From Nocardia brasiliensis ATCC 700358 (lineage in GTDB: Bacteria > Actinomycetota > Actinomycetes > Mycobacteriales > Mycobacteriaceae), in the NCBI RefSeq assembly GCF_000250675.2, contig NC_018681.1, forward strand, positions 5,456,001-5,520,000: a DNA stretch of 64,000 nucleotides, given 5' to 3'. The position numbers and the translations under genes are program-made. Of this stretch, positions 25,278 through 33,717 are shown piece after piece (position 1 is the first letter of the stretch; each line of letters begins with the position of its first letter). The notes below the pieces were generated by a model that saw nothing but the letters and a program-made list of their open reading frames with translations, did no database searches and was not told the origin of the DNA.

Positions 25278-26210
25278 ATGACGGTGCTCGCATTACACGT
25301 CGACAGCACAGGATTCGCGGCGGGCCGAGCAGACGACGATTCCGACACCGACAGCATCCGTCGCATCCCCCTACCCGAGCACTCCGTATGGCAACACTGC
25401 CGGGAACTGCTGCTCGAGGTAGCCGCAGGCGCGGAAGTATCCGCCGTTGGAATCGCGTCCGCCGGCCCGGTCGACATGGCGGCCGGCGTCGTCGCACCCA
25501 TCGATGTGCCCGAATGGCGCACCGGCTTCGAACTGGCGCAGTCGGTACGGAAATTGTTTCCGAGCGCCGAGGTACAACTCGCGTACGAGGGATTGTGCCT
25601 GGCTATGGCGGAGCGGCATCTCGGCGGGGCCACAGAAGCCGTCGATACCCTCACCATATTGCTCTCCGATCGCGTGAGCGGCGGTATCACAGCGGGCGGC
25701 CTGTCCTTAGCCGGCCGCACCGGAAACGCCGGGCACATCGGACACCTCCTGGTTCCGGGGTTCGATGATCCCTGCAGCTGCGGAAATCGCGGCTGTCTCG
25801 AAGCGATCGCGGGCGGTCGTGCCCTGATCGATCGGGCGCGACGCGATGGCTGGGTAGGTTCGTCCATCGACGCGCTGGTCGCGGCCGCGCACGCCGGCGA
25901 TGCCGTCGTCGGCGCGGCATTCGGCCGAGCAGGCGTCGCCCTCGGGCTGGCGATCTCGTCGGTCGCCGCTCTGCTCGACATTGATCTGGTGATCGTGGGC
26001 GGCAAATTGAGTAGCTCCGGTTCCACATTGTGGACCCCTTTGCACAAAACTGTCGCTGAACACGCCAAACTGGCGTTTCTGCCCGGTCTTCGAGTGATTC
26101 CGTCACACCTCGGCGACGTCGGAGCACTGGCAGGCGCCGGGGTTCTCGGCATGCTGATCGGCGCCGCAGCCCAAGGCCCGAGGCCGACGAGTTCCTCGGC
26201 GGGACAATGA
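25278..26210 (+). CDS. ROK-family protein, catalytic motifs degenerate
   Basis: Predicted 310 residues starting MTVLALHVDSTGF; the open frame upstream overlaps the WhiB gene and is discounted. The zinc site is clear (CSCGNRGCLEAIAGG, preceded by AGHIGH). The ATP-binding DxGGT loop reads DSTGF and the NDANAA segment with the catalytic Asp reads YEGLCL. It may therefore be a sugar-binding regulator or adaptor, not a kinase. It has no winged-helix domain. The MerR gene follows 60 bases downstream on the same strand. Confidence 0.72.
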   Translation: MTVLALHVDSTGFAAGRADDDSDTDSIRRIPLPEHSVWQHCRELLLEVAAGAEVSAVGIASAGPVDMAAGVVAPIDVPEWRTGFELAQSVRKLFPSAEVQLAYEGLCLAMAERHLGGATEAVDTLTILLSDRVSGGITAGGLSLAGRTGNAGHIGHLLVPGFDDPCSCGNRGCLEAIAGGRALIDRARRDGWVGSSIDALVAAAHAGDAVVGAAFGRAGVALGLAISSVAALLDIDLVIVGGKLSSSGSTLWTPLHKTVAEHAKLAFLPGLRVIPSHLGDVGALAGAGVLGMLIGAAAQGPRPTSSSAGQ

Positions 26211-26270
26211 TCCGCGGACGAACCTCATCGCGGGGATTCCGTCCCGGCGAATCTGTGATTACCTTGTGTT

Positions 26271-26957
26271 ATGGCCGTCAACGGGGAGTTCACCATCGAG
26301 CAGCTGGCCGAGCAGGCCGGTACGACGGTCCGTAGCGTCCGGGTCTACCACGAGCGCGGCGTCCTGCCCCCGCCGCAGATGAAGGGACGCACCGGGTTCT
26401 ACGGCCCGCAACATCTCAGCCGCGTACGCACTATCAGCCGTCTGCTGAACAACGGAATAAAGCTCAACGGTATACGCGAACTCCTCAACGCGATGGATCG
26501 CGGGGACCAGCTGTCCGACATCCTGGGCGTGCGAGTCGACGGCGGCGCAGCGGAGTGCCTCATCCCGGCGGGCGATTTGGCCGCCCGCTACGCGGGGATA
26601 CCGAACGGGCTCGCCAGGGTTGTCGCGCTCGGCCTGTACGAGCCCGCCGATGCCGCCAACTATCGCGTCACCGACAGCGAACTGGCCCGGCTCACCGATC
26701 AGCTGATCGAGGCGGGGATACCGGCGGCGGAGGTGGTCGACGAGCTGGAGAAAGTCCAGATAGACTGCGATCGCATTGTTCACCGGCGACTCGTACTACT
26801 CCAGCGCGCACCACGTGCCACAGACCGGCCCGAGACCTCCCCCGCCGTCACGGGCGCCGATCTCCGGCTAACGGCGACCACTCAGCTGGTCGACAAGCTC
26901 ATCACGCGATCCTTCGAGCGCGCGGCCCTCTACCGCGACGCAGGCGCACGAACGTAA
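26271..26957 (+). CDS. MerR-family transcriptional regulator
   Basis: Predicted 228 residues. The N-terminal winged helix is typical: FTIEQLAEQAGTTVRSVRVY, then ERGVLPPPQMKGRTGFYG and HLSRVRTISRLLNNGIKLNG, spanning about residues 5-75. A coiled or helical effector part follows (about 130-228) with no metal-binding cysteines, so the effector is not evident. It resembles the MerR group of actinobacteria with a C-terminal helical domain. GTTATG-type upstream sequence lacks a strong Shine-Dalgarno. Convergent with the small membrane protein gene at 26968, only 10 bases away. Confidence 0.85.
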   Translation: MAVNGEFTIEQLAEQAGTTVRSVRVYHERGVLPPPQMKGRTGFYGPQHLSRVRTISRLLNNGIKLNGIRELLNAMDRGDQLSDILGVRVDGGAAECLIPAGDLAARYAGIPNGLARVVALGLYEPADAANYRVTDSELARLTDQLIEAGIPAAEVVDELEKVQIDCDRIVHRRLVLLQRAPRATDRPETSPAVTGADLRLTATTQLVDKLITRSFERAALYRDAGART

Positions 26958-26967
26958 GCAGCAGCGG

Positions 26968-27312
26968 TTAGCGCACCGCACAACGCACGACACGTGCATC
27001 ACCATCGGCGCCCACGACGGACTCCAGCACAGCCTGCTGCACCGATCCCGCCGCCACACCCAGATGGCTCAGCCGGCCGACGGATATCCCCTTGTCAGGC
27101 ATCCGCTTACAGAGCTCCTCGCCCCACTCGACCTGATCGACACGGACTTCAGCAGTACCGCGGCTACTCCGCACCTGCAACTCCAGATCCGCCTCGGCCC
27201 TATCGGGCTGCTGCACTATAAAAATCCCGAGCACCAGGGCTCCGCCACCTATGACAGCACTGACTGCTCCGGACAGACCGATATAGTCTCGTGACGGCAC
27301 GGCGGACCTCAT
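26968..27312 (-). CDS. small membrane protein, unknown function
   Basis: Predicted 114 residues starting MRSAVPSRDYIGLSGAVSAV; the frame further upstream is antisense to the neighbour. One membrane segment (about 14-36) precedes an extracytoplasmic domain with two cysteines (GEELCKRMPDKG and ARVVRCAVR) that could form a disulfide. The start overlaps the upstream stop by four bases (ATGA), so it is coupled to the PH-domain gene. No known family recognised. Confidence 0.6.
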   Translation of the reverse strand: MRSAVPSRDYIGLSGAVSAVIGGGALVLGIFIVQQPDRAEADLELQVRSSRGTAEVRVDQVEWGEELCKRMPDKGISVGRLSHLGVAAGSVQQAVLESVVGADGDARVVRCAVR

Positions 27313-27689
27313 TTCGCGACGAACATCGCCATGATCGCCTGCACCTCGTAGATATCGACATTCCTGCCGAAGCGCTTCTGCAGTAATGGCTTCTGCTGGC
27401 CGGAGATCCACACGGTGAGCTCTGCGTCCAGATCTATCATCCCGGCGGTCTCGACGGTGAAATGCACGATCGACTTATACGGGACGCTGTGGTAACTAAC
27501 CTTTTGCCCCGTGAGCCCCTGCTTATCGATCAAGATCAAGCGCCGATCGGTGAACAGGATCATGTCCCGGATCAGCAGATAGGCGGCCCAAACCTGTTCG
27601 TTCTCTACGAGCAGGAAGCCGTACTCCTTCTGCGCCTGCAGCGAATCGGCCCTGCCCGCGTTTCCGAGAACATTGTCGAACAAGCCCAC
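27309..27689 (-). CDS. PH-domain (bPH) protein
   Basis: Predicted 126 residues from a GTG (GLFDNVLGNAG) with AAGGGTGG upstream. Landmarks are YLLIRDMILFTDRRLILIDK and KVSYHSVPYKSIVHFTVETA, the strand order of the bacterial pleckstrin-homology domain found in stand-alone proteins that start GL[FL]D. The last segment is a helix (DIYEVQAIMAMFVA) that caps the barrel. Ligand and role unknown. Overlaps the membrane protein gene downstream. Confidence 0.8.
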   Translation of the reverse strand: MGLFDNVLGNAGRADSLQAQKEYGFLLVENEQVWAAYLLIRDMILFTDRRLILIDKQGLTGQKVSYHSVPYKSIVHFTVETAGMIDLDAELTVWISGQQKPLLQKRFGRNVDIYEVQAIMAMFVAK

Positions 27690-27753
27690 CGTGAAACCAC
27701 CCTTGATTGATGCTTCTTTCATCGAACAGATCGTAAAACCGCGTACGGTCCGA

Positions 27754-28824
27754 TCACGTTGCCACAATTGGGAAGGTTGTCGCGGCGTCCCGCGGTGCCT
27801 CGATCGCGCCCTGCGGCGCATCCCGGAAGACGCTGTTCGCCAAAGCCCCGATAGCTTCGCCCACGCTCGCCGACGAACGGTGAGCCTTCCGCATGGCGAG
27901 TTGAGCATCGTGCAACGCGTTGTCCAGGTAATGCAAAGTCCATTCGTCCTGCGTCGCGAACTGTGTCGGCGGAGGTGTCTGCGCGTTGCGGTTCAAGGTT
28001 TCGACCACGTCGAAGATCGCCTTTTTCGCCTCGCCGACAAGCCTTCTCGAACGATCGACCGACTCCGGGATTCCGGTGTCGGCGGTTCGGTAAGCCATGA
28101 TCGCGGCGGCCTGCCCCTGGACGAGATCACCGTACGTATCGATGCCGCTTTGCGCACGCCCGCGCACAACTTGGAGAGCCGGTGGTGGCGGAACGCCCAG
28201 CTTGCCCTCCTCACCAAGGTTCCCCCAGTGTGCCGCCAGAATCCCGGGTGCGCTGCGGTAACGGTCTTCGCTCTCTGGCCGCAAGATGTGCGGACCCGGC
28301 ATCAACAGCCGATCCGGCATGCCTGGCAGGAGCACACCTGCGCCGATATCAATAGTGGGTATGAGATCGCCCGTCCAATCAACAAGATTTTGGAGCCCGG
28401 TGCGCGCTTCGTCCGTCAGCTGACGCGACAGCGGCAAGCTCGACAACCAATTCATCGACGCACCACCGAGCATCCGGCCCGCCGCCACACGCGCTGCCAG
28501 TTCCGCTTCGGTGCCCGGCGGACCCCACCGGGCCGCAATCCTGTTGCCGACGCCTGCCCCTACCAGCGTGCTCAACGCCCCTCGACCGATCGACCAGGCA
28601 AAATCCTCAGGCCTGCGGAGTCGACCGTACCGGTCATCGATCATGACCTGGCTGACTGCACCGCCAGCCATCATCGCGATCGTTACACCCGGCCCGCCGA
28701 ACCGCAACGCCACCGCAGCGTTCCTGGCCATGACCGGACCCGCGAACGACCACAGCGCGTCGTGGGCCGCGTTGCCGGCCATCCGTAACTCCGGTGAATC
28801 CAAAAAGGACATTCTCACACCCAT
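27754..28824 (-). CDS. T7SS-associated protein, short paralogue of the 737-residue protein
   Basis: Predicted 356 residues (MGVRMSFLDSPELRMAGN; ATG at 28812 also possible). The N-terminal third is Gly/Ala-rich and hydrophobic (GGPGVTIAMMAGGAVSQVMI). The second half holds a helical domain (DTYGDLVQGQAAAIMAYRTA, AKKAIFDVVETLNRNAQ, LHYLDNALHDAQLAMRKAH). This matches the helical part of the product at 10215-12428 (DTYRDLVARLRNAAL, GYIGEAIDFAVSSV), but the Pro-rich linker and C-terminal domain are missing. It is isolated from other secretion genes. Either a minimal version of the family or a truncated copy. Confidence 0.62.
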   Translation of the reverse strand: MGVRMSFLDSPELRMAGNAAHDALWSFAGPVMARNAAVALRFGGPGVTIAMMAGGAVSQVMIDDRYGRLRRPEDFAWSIGRGALSTLVGAGVGNRIAARWGPPGTEAELAARVAAGRMLGGASMNWLSSLPLSRQLTDEARTGLQNLVDWTGDLIPTIDIGAGVLLPGMPDRLLMPGPHILRPESEDRYRSAPGILAAHWGNLGEEGKLGVPPPPALQVVRGRAQSGIDTYGDLVQGQAAAIMAYRTADTGIPESVDRSRRLVGEAKKAIFDVVETLNRNAQTPPPTQFATQDEWTLHYLDNALHDAQLAMRKAHRSSASVGEAIGALANSVFRDAPQGAIEAPRDAATTFPIVAT

Positions 28825-29308
28825 CGCGCCTAGGCGAAAACTTGTTTGAAGACCGCGCGGAGCATCCGCATGATGCCATCGACGATCGAGATCCCGAGAC
28901 ACCAGACCAGGTGCCCGGACAAGACTAGAAGCAATAACGGCACCGAATACTGGAACTCGCCACACGGCCCGGTTCTGGTCGATGCTTTCCAGCCTGCGAA
29001 CACAAGCCCAAGTATCGGCGCTTCCCAGAGGCGGTGGTAACAGGCCGAGCCTCACGCCCGCCCTAGTCCACCCCCGCTTCGGCGGGGCTAGTCGGATCTC
29101 AGGTACCACGAACTCCGGCGGGACACCCCGGCCCGTGCCAGGCCTGCGGCAATGGTAATTCCTGCCGAGCTCCGTCGATCTCCGATGCTCGATACCAGGC
29201 GAAAACAGCTTCCCAGCACCGGGGGGGCCAGCTTCGACAACCGAACTAGCATGAATGTCTTCCATCGTCCCCCGGTGCCATATGTGACACCATGCACCTG
29301 GAGTCACC
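28825..29308. other. intergenic region with hairpin, no gene seen
   Basis: Divergent spacer of about 480 bases between the T7SS-like gene and the SET-domain gene. Frames here are open by chance and lack domain character. It contains the GC-rich hairpin listed at 29072-29087 and probably both promoters. Confidence 0.5.
29072..29087. terminator. GC hairpin with TTCG tetraloop
   Basis: CCCCGC-TTCG-GCGGGG forms a perfect six-base stem closed by a stable TTCG loop; outer CTAG repeats at 29063-29066 and 29088-29091 could extend it. There is no T-tract. It may be a remnant terminator or an RNA stability element upstream of the SET gene. Confidence 0.45.
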
Positions 29309-29728
29309 GTGTCCTATACCAATTTCGAAATAGTGACCGAAGAATTGTTACCGGGAGGTGAAAAAGGACTGATAGCGAAAACTGCGATCGCCGCAGGTAC
29401 GCTCATAGGCATCTTCGACGGCGAGATACAGCAATTCGCACTGGACGACGGCACATTCATCGACACCGATATGCACAAGTACACCGTCCAGATGTATCGG
29501 ACGGGCGATGTTCTCTACGGGCTGGTCGGCCACCCACCGGAGGCACTCTCGGGCATCGACTTGATCAACCACAGCTGTACACCGAACCTCACGGTCCGGG
29601 ACCGCGTCATCGTTGTCTCCGACCGTTCGATCACCGCGGGCGATCGCCTCACAATCGACTATCGCGCGTGGGATTTCGTGCCGGAGGGACGCGCATGCTG
29701 GTGCACGAACGGCGCCTGTGTCATCTGA
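29309..29728 (+). CDS. SET-domain protein methyltransferase-like
   Basis: Predicted 139 residues from a GTG. The fold signature of SET lysine methyltransferases is visible: GLIAKTAIAAGTLIGIFDGE at the start, LINHSCTPNL (the NHSCxPN pseudoknot) near residue 90, GDRLTIDYRAWDF (the second half of the site) near 110-122, and a cysteine-rich tail CWCTNGACV like a post-SET zinc element. Eukaryotic SET enzymes methylate histones; bacterial ones have few known targets. The protein has almost no extra domain, so substrate recruitment must rely on partners. It stands alone on the plus strand. Confidence 0.82.
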   Translation: MSYTNFEIVTEELLPGGEKGLIAKTAIAAGTLIGIFDGEIQQFALDDGTFIDTDMHKYTVQMYRTGDVLYGLVGHPPEALSGIDLINHSCTPNLTVRDRVIVVSDRSITAGDRLTIDYRAWDFVPEGRACWCTNGACVI

Positions 29729-29771
29729 TCCGCAGCGCGACAGCAAGCGAAGCTCCCCAGCCGCCGAACCT

Positions 29772-29788
29772 CCCCGCCGAAGGCGGGG
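29772..29788. terminator. hairpin between convergent genes
   Basis: CCCCGCC-GAA-GGCGGGG, seven paired bases with a three-base loop, placed 43 bases after the SET gene stop and before the stop of the convergent gene at 29938. It probably stops transcription from both sides, although no T-tract follows. Confidence 0.55.
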
Positions 29789-29937
29789 CCTATGTGACTC
29801 GCGATCAAAGTTCGCGTACTCCCGCGGAACACCCCGGCGCAGCCAGGCCGCAACGTCCGTGCTCACCATCTGCCGCAGCGTCCTGACGGAATAGTCTGCC
29901 GCGCAACGTCTCCGGCACTGTGCGCCGTGATGACCGA

Positions 29938-30672
29938 TCAGAGATCGGCGACGCACACCACGAACTGTCGCTGCTGATACACGACGCCGCGGTCACCCAG
30001 CGCACATCGGTTCACGTCCGTGGTGGCGAACAGGACGTTCAGTACCTGTAGCCCGCCACGCCGATCCGGTCCCCCGCAATCGATTCTGCGTGGCCCGCCG
30101 GCGAGCACAAGACAGCCGCCGACCACCCAATCGACATCCAGGCAAAGGCTCTCGCCCGCGTATTCGCGCACCCGATCCGCGTCTGCGGGGCAGCGCCGAC
30201 CGGAGTCATCCATTTTTCCGACCACGCGATAACCTGAGGCGAGGCTGCCACATTCGGCTCTGGTCACCGCCGTGTCGCCCGGCATCACGCATTCTCCGAC
30301 GAGCACCACCGGATCCGGGACCGCCGCCTGCGCGGCACTCGACAACGCCGCCGTGGCCTCCGCACTCGACGGAGCGGTCGTCGCTGGCGCGGGAGCCGCC
30401 GGCGGCGGGACGGCGAGCCGCGGCGCCGCGTGGGGCGACTCAGGCGGCGCAAGCGCACCGGGCGCAGGCTCCTGACTCTTTTCGACAAGACTGGAAATCT
30501 GGGTGCTCGTAGGAGAGCTGGCCTGCGGGACAGGTGTTCGCGAGTCTTCCGTCTGCATCGCCACGGCTGCACTGAGCAGGGTGAGCACCGCGAGCATCCC
30601 CAGGTACATCACCGCGCGAGCCCGCTGGCCCTCGCGCGGTGTGACCACGAACGGCGGCTCAGGGCTGGCCAT
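29938..30672 (-). CDS. membrane-anchored Pro/Ala-rich protein with LppU-like C-terminal domain
   Basis: Predicted 244 residues (MASPEPPFVVTPREGQRARA). A single membrane helix at about 20-40 (AVMYLGMLAVLTLLSAAVAM) is followed by a Pro/Ala/Ser linker and an extracytoplasmic Cys-rich domain from about 125 (GECVMPGD, RCPADADRVREY, SLCLDVDW, RRIDCGG, NRCALGD, FVVCVADL). The even number of cysteines suggests disulfides. Similar C-terminal domains occur in LppU-like lipoproteins of mycobacteria and Nocardia. It overlaps the upstream gene by 14 bases. Confidence 0.65.
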   Translation of the reverse strand: MASPEPPFVVTPREGQRARAVMYLGMLAVLTLLSAAVAMQTEDSRTPVPQASSPTSTQISSLVEKSQEPAPGALAPPESPHAAPRLAVPPPAAPAPATTAPSSAEATAALSSAAQAAVPDPVVLVGECVMPGDTAVTRAECGSLASGYRVVGKMDDSGRRCPADADRVREYAGESLCLDVDWVVGGCLVLAGGPRRIDCGGPDRRGGLQVLNVLFATTDVNRCALGDRGVVYQQRQFVVCVADL

Positions 30673-31264
30673 TGAGCACCGCGAACACAGCGTCGGAAAA
30701 GGGCTGGCCACCCATCACGAAACCACCGGCCGCGGCGCCGACCACCAGTCCGATCGGCCCAGTGAGCAGGCTTAGAAAGCCCAGACCGAGCACCGCGCCG
30801 ATGATCCCGCCGAGTACTCCTCCGACGACCATGCCCACCACGTTCTTTTCGAGTTCGGCGACCAGCCTGGCCATCGAACTCACCTGCTGCATCTCACCGA
30901 TCTCCACCGCGGTACGCGGGGTCAACGTCAACTTACGTCCGTCGTCGGCGATCTGTCCGTCGACCCTCAGCTTGTGCCCGTCGGCCTGGAAGGTCAGCGG
31001 TATCTCGGCGACCACCTCGCCACCACCTGAGCGCAGTATCATCTTCGTGCCGTCTTCCGCCGCTTCGAACAGGCCTCCGGCAACAGCTGTGGTCAGGACC
31101 TCACCGGGCGCGGTGAGCCCAGCGTGGTATTCGACGCCCTTGTCGATGCCCAATGCCGACCCGACAGTCGTCTCTTCCGGAGGGCGCGCGCCGGCTTGGC
31201 CCACGATGGCTCCCATTGCCACCGCGACGACGAGTGCGGTGCCGGTGAATGTAGCGAACCTCAT
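30659..31264 (-). CDS. exported protein with Gly-rich C-terminal hydrophobic region
   Basis: Predicted 201 residues. Signal peptide at 1-26 (TALVVAVAMGAIVGQAGA), a beta-rich domain about 35-125 (SALGIDKGVEYHAGLTAPGE, EIPLTFQADGHKLRV), and a C-terminal Gly-rich double hydrophobic helix (VVGGVLGGIIGAVLGLGFLS and GPIGLVVGAAAGGFVMG). The same layout is found in the product at 41927-42526. This protein family is abundant in Nocardia and has no known activity. GTGAGGAAG lies before the ATG. Confidence 0.7.
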   Translation of the reverse strand: MRFATFTGTALVVAVAMGAIVGQAGARPPEETTVGSALGIDKGVEYHAGLTAPGEVLTTAVAGGLFEAAEDGTKMILRSGGGEVVAEIPLTFQADGHKLRVDGQIADDGRKLTLTPRTAVEIGEMQQVSSMARLVAELEKNVVGMVVGGVLGGIIGAVLGLGFLSLLTGPIGLVVGAAAGGFVMGGQPFSDAVFAVLNGQP

Positions 31265-31569
31265 ACTGCTTCCTCACTGCCGAACTCCGGACGCTCGTCC
31301 GGATCGCGTGGCAATGTACGTCGACACACCAGCTACTGTCAGCGCTGGGAATACTGGATTGCTGACAACGTCGGCCCGAACCCGTTGTGGCGAAACGAGA
31401 TCGACGACGCCCGCATTTTCGTGCCAGGGCTGGGAACCCGTTCGGCGAAAGACTAGATTTGACTCCGGATCGCCTGCAGCACAGGCGGTCCGATGAACGT
31501 CACGCTGCGGTCGCCGGACTGATGCTCTTCCCGCACATCACTGCCGGGCTGCACCGGCCGCGCGTGATC

Positions 31570-31613
31570 CCGCTCCCGAACAGGCGTCAGGCCCACTGCC
31601 TGTTCGGGAGCGG
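31570..31613. terminator. 16-bp inverted repeat, terminator-like
   Basis: Arms at 31570-31585 and 31598-31613 pair over 16 bases (CCGCTCCCGAACAGG with its exact complement plus one more pair) around a 12-base loop. It lies about 100 bases downstream of the mycolyltransferase stop. A factor-independent terminator or a protein-binding site. Confidence 0.6.
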
Positions 31614-31644
31614 ACCCTCGATTCAGGTGCGTCGACGACGGGCT

Positions 31645-31672
31645 ACTTCCGAATTCGCGTGAATCCGGAAGT
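31645..31672. terminator. hairpin downstream of mycolyltransferase gene
   Basis: ACTTCCG and CGGAAGT pair around an A/C mismatch and a second ATTC/GAAT stem with a GCGT loop. It lies 42 bases past the stop codon of the minus-strand gene at 31714, a usual place for a terminator. Confidence 0.55.
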
Positions 31673-31713
31673 AACACCGTCGGTTTCGGTCCTGCGTCCG
31701 TAACTACCAGTAG

Positions 31714-32730
31714 CTACCAAGAGCCGGTCGCGTCCAGAATTCCTTGGCGCGCTTGAAACAGCTGTCCCTGCCAATACGGCCAGGAATGCGTACCCGCGCT
31801 TGGGAATTCGAAACGCGCCGGAATACCGATCGAGTCGAGCCTGGCCTGGAAACTACGCGTCGTCACCAGCGACAGGGCCTCGAGTCCCATAGCGGTAGCG
31901 GTGTTGAAAACGCCGACTGCGGATGCCGGGCGGTCATACGGCCCCGGCAGGCCTGAAGCCGCTGAGATGTACATCGGCAAACCGCGCAATTGCGGCGCGA
32001 AGACCACCGCATCGTGGCGCAACCACTGCGGGCTCGACACCGGTGCAAACATATCCACGTTGAAACCACCCGCATCCAGCATCGCGAGCCGTATCGCTTC
32101 CCGCATGCCGGGACCCGAGAGAGAAAGGTAGCCTGAGAACGATGCGGCGTACTTGAATTGATCACGGTGGTAGGCAGCCAGGGCCAGTGCCGCAGTCGCG
32201 CCCATCGAGAGACCCACGACCGCGTTGTTGGTCCGCGAAACTCCGTAGCCCTCGAGAAAGGCCGGGAGCTCCGACGTCAAGAAGGTCTCCCACTTGTAGG
32301 TGATCTTCTGACCATTGGTGTTCGACGGCCAGTACCAGTTTGCGTAGAAGCTTGATTTCCCACCGACCGGCAGGACGACAGTGATGTCGTCGGCACGAAA
32401 TTGATCGAGCGCGTTGGTCTCTTTCGCCCACGCATTGCGGTCATCTTGCGCACGCAGACCGTCCAAGAGATACAGCGCCGCACTCCCCCCACGCGCGGCC
32501 CACTGTACTTCCACGGCAATCGGCCCCATGGACGACGGCACCATCAGCCTTTCGAAACCCCCGTGGTTCACACGCCGCATCGGTTCCGCCGCAACCACCC
32601 CTGGGATCGCTGCGCCGGCCGCGAACGTCATCGCGACCGCCGCGGCAGCGAAAATTCGGTAACTCCTCCTGCCACGCGTGATTCGCCAGACAATGCTCGA
32701 TCTACCCAGACCAGCGGTACGGAAGTGCAT
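31714..32730 (-). CDS. antigen-85-type mycolyltransferase/esterase
   Basis: Predicted 338 residues from MHFRTAGLGR. A basic head and hydrophobic segment (FAAAAVAMTFAAGAAIPGVV) form a signal peptide. The alpha/beta hydrolase follows: YLLDGLRAQDDRNAW, the nucleophile Ser175 in GLSMGATAAL, and His315 in THSWPYW near the end. Antigen 85 enzymes transfer mycolic acids between trehalose esters and arabinogalactan in the cell envelope, so this supports a mycolate-containing host. The family is usually multi-copy. Stand-alone gene with hairpins downstream. Confidence 0.88.
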   Translation of the reverse strand: MHFRTAGLGRSSIVWRITRGRRSYRIFAAAAVAMTFAAGAAIPGVVAAEPMRRVNHGGFERLMVPSSMGPIAVEVQWAARGGSAALYLLDGLRAQDDRNAWAKETNALDQFRADDITVVLPVGGKSSFYANWYWPSNTNGQKITYKWETFLTSELPAFLEGYGVSRTNNAVVGLSMGATAALALAAYHRDQFKYAASFSGYLSLSGPGMREAIRLAMLDAGGFNVDMFAPVSSPQWLRHDAVVFAPQLRGLPMYISAASGLPGPYDRPASAVGVFNTATAMGLEALSLVTTRSFQARLDSIGIPARFEFPSAGTHSWPYWQGQLFQARQGILDATGSW

Positions 32731-32913
32731 GGATCTTGTTGCCTCTCTATCGTCTTGAACAGGCTGGTGGCCCAACCGGTACGTCGGACAATGCGCAGCA
32801 AAGAGCATCGGACGGGCTGCGATGCGTCGCGCTACGCGCCCGGACGCGAGCGTATTGCGTGCCCAGCGCTGGGAAGACCCGTGCAGATCAGCCGAACTAC
32901 GTCGCTCGACGGG

Positions 32914-33402
32914 TCAATTTCTGCCCCTGGGCGGAGTCCATTTCGTCAGTAGCCCGGGACGGCGCAAACGGCTCTTAGGGACAGCCACATTTTCTGCTGC
33001 CGCGAAGCCCTCGACCACAACCCGATAGAAGCCGACCAGCGACTCACCTCCGTCCACACCGCTGTGCAACGCTTTTCGCGCCTTACCGAACGGGAACGCC
33101 ACCACACCGTTGGGCAACCGCACGCCGGGAACTCCGCGATCATCGACGTGCCAATCCCCTTGTGTGACGTCGATGATGCACGCCCCGAGGAAAGCACCGA
33201 CCAGCCACACCAGTTCGTCGGCCTCGTCGGAATCGGGATCCCACCCCGGTTCTCCACGCCGCCGTTCGACATCGCTTTCCACTGCTTGCAGCGAATCCGC
33301 GTTCACCTCGAATCCGATCCCATCGGCCGGTCCGAAGAACGCTTTCGCACGCTGCAGTTTCGATTCGATCACACTGAGCATCTCGTCCATTGACGCCACC
33401 AT
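32914..33402 (-). CDS. hypothetical cytoplasmic protein
   Basis: Predicted 162 residues, no signal or membrane segment. The N-terminal half is helical (MDEMLSVIESKLQRAKAFFG), the second half beta-rich with ACIIDVTQGDWHVDDRGVPG and GVVAFPFGKARKALHSG. The pattern recalls small immunity or SMI/DUF3806-like proteins, but I cannot assign it. GGAG lies 11 bases before the ATG. Divergent context; nothing links it to its neighbours. Confidence 0.55.
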   Translation of the reverse strand: MVASMDEMLSVIESKLQRAKAFFGPADGIGFEVNADSLQAVESDVERRRGEPGWDPDSDEADELVWLVGAFLGACIIDVTQGDWHVDDRGVPGVRLPNGVVAFPFGKARKALHSGVDGGESLVGFYRVVVEGFAAAENVAVPKSRLRRPGLLTKWTPPRGRN

Positions 33403-33717
33403 TCGATACCAGCTCCGAAATCACCCAGGTCTTCCGGGTGCGGAAGCTGAAATTTCTTGCCCCACAGCTGAAATCGCCAGCTGGATGCGCGGGAGTACCA
33501 GAACTATCCGCCGCGTGGGCGGCGATCATCGAGGGCGCCGCCGCGGCCCGGGGATCGTGAGCGATGGGGGGCGATCCCGTGACACATCGGATGGGAAACG
33601 ATGCGGGCCGTGGCGGGCCATCTGCGAGTCAACAGCATTTGCTGGATCGGCTCATCATCCACTTCCCAACTGTGGCGATCCGACTGCCGACGCGGACAGG
33701 ATGCCCCACGCGCGCGG
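33403..33717. other. intergenic region, nothing recognised
   Basis: About 315 bases between two minus-strand genes. It should hold the promoter of the 32914-33402 gene and the terminator of the beta-lactamase-like gene. No clear hairpin or open frame with coding character was seen. Confidence 0.4.

Larger units (their letters stand above)
31265..31713. other. intergenic region with two hairpins, no gene seen
   Basis: About 450 bases between the start of the exported protein gene and the stop of the mycolyltransferase gene. It holds two inverted repeats listed separately. The short open frames show no conserved features. The promoter of the 30659-31264 gene should lie next to 31264. Confidence 0.5.
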
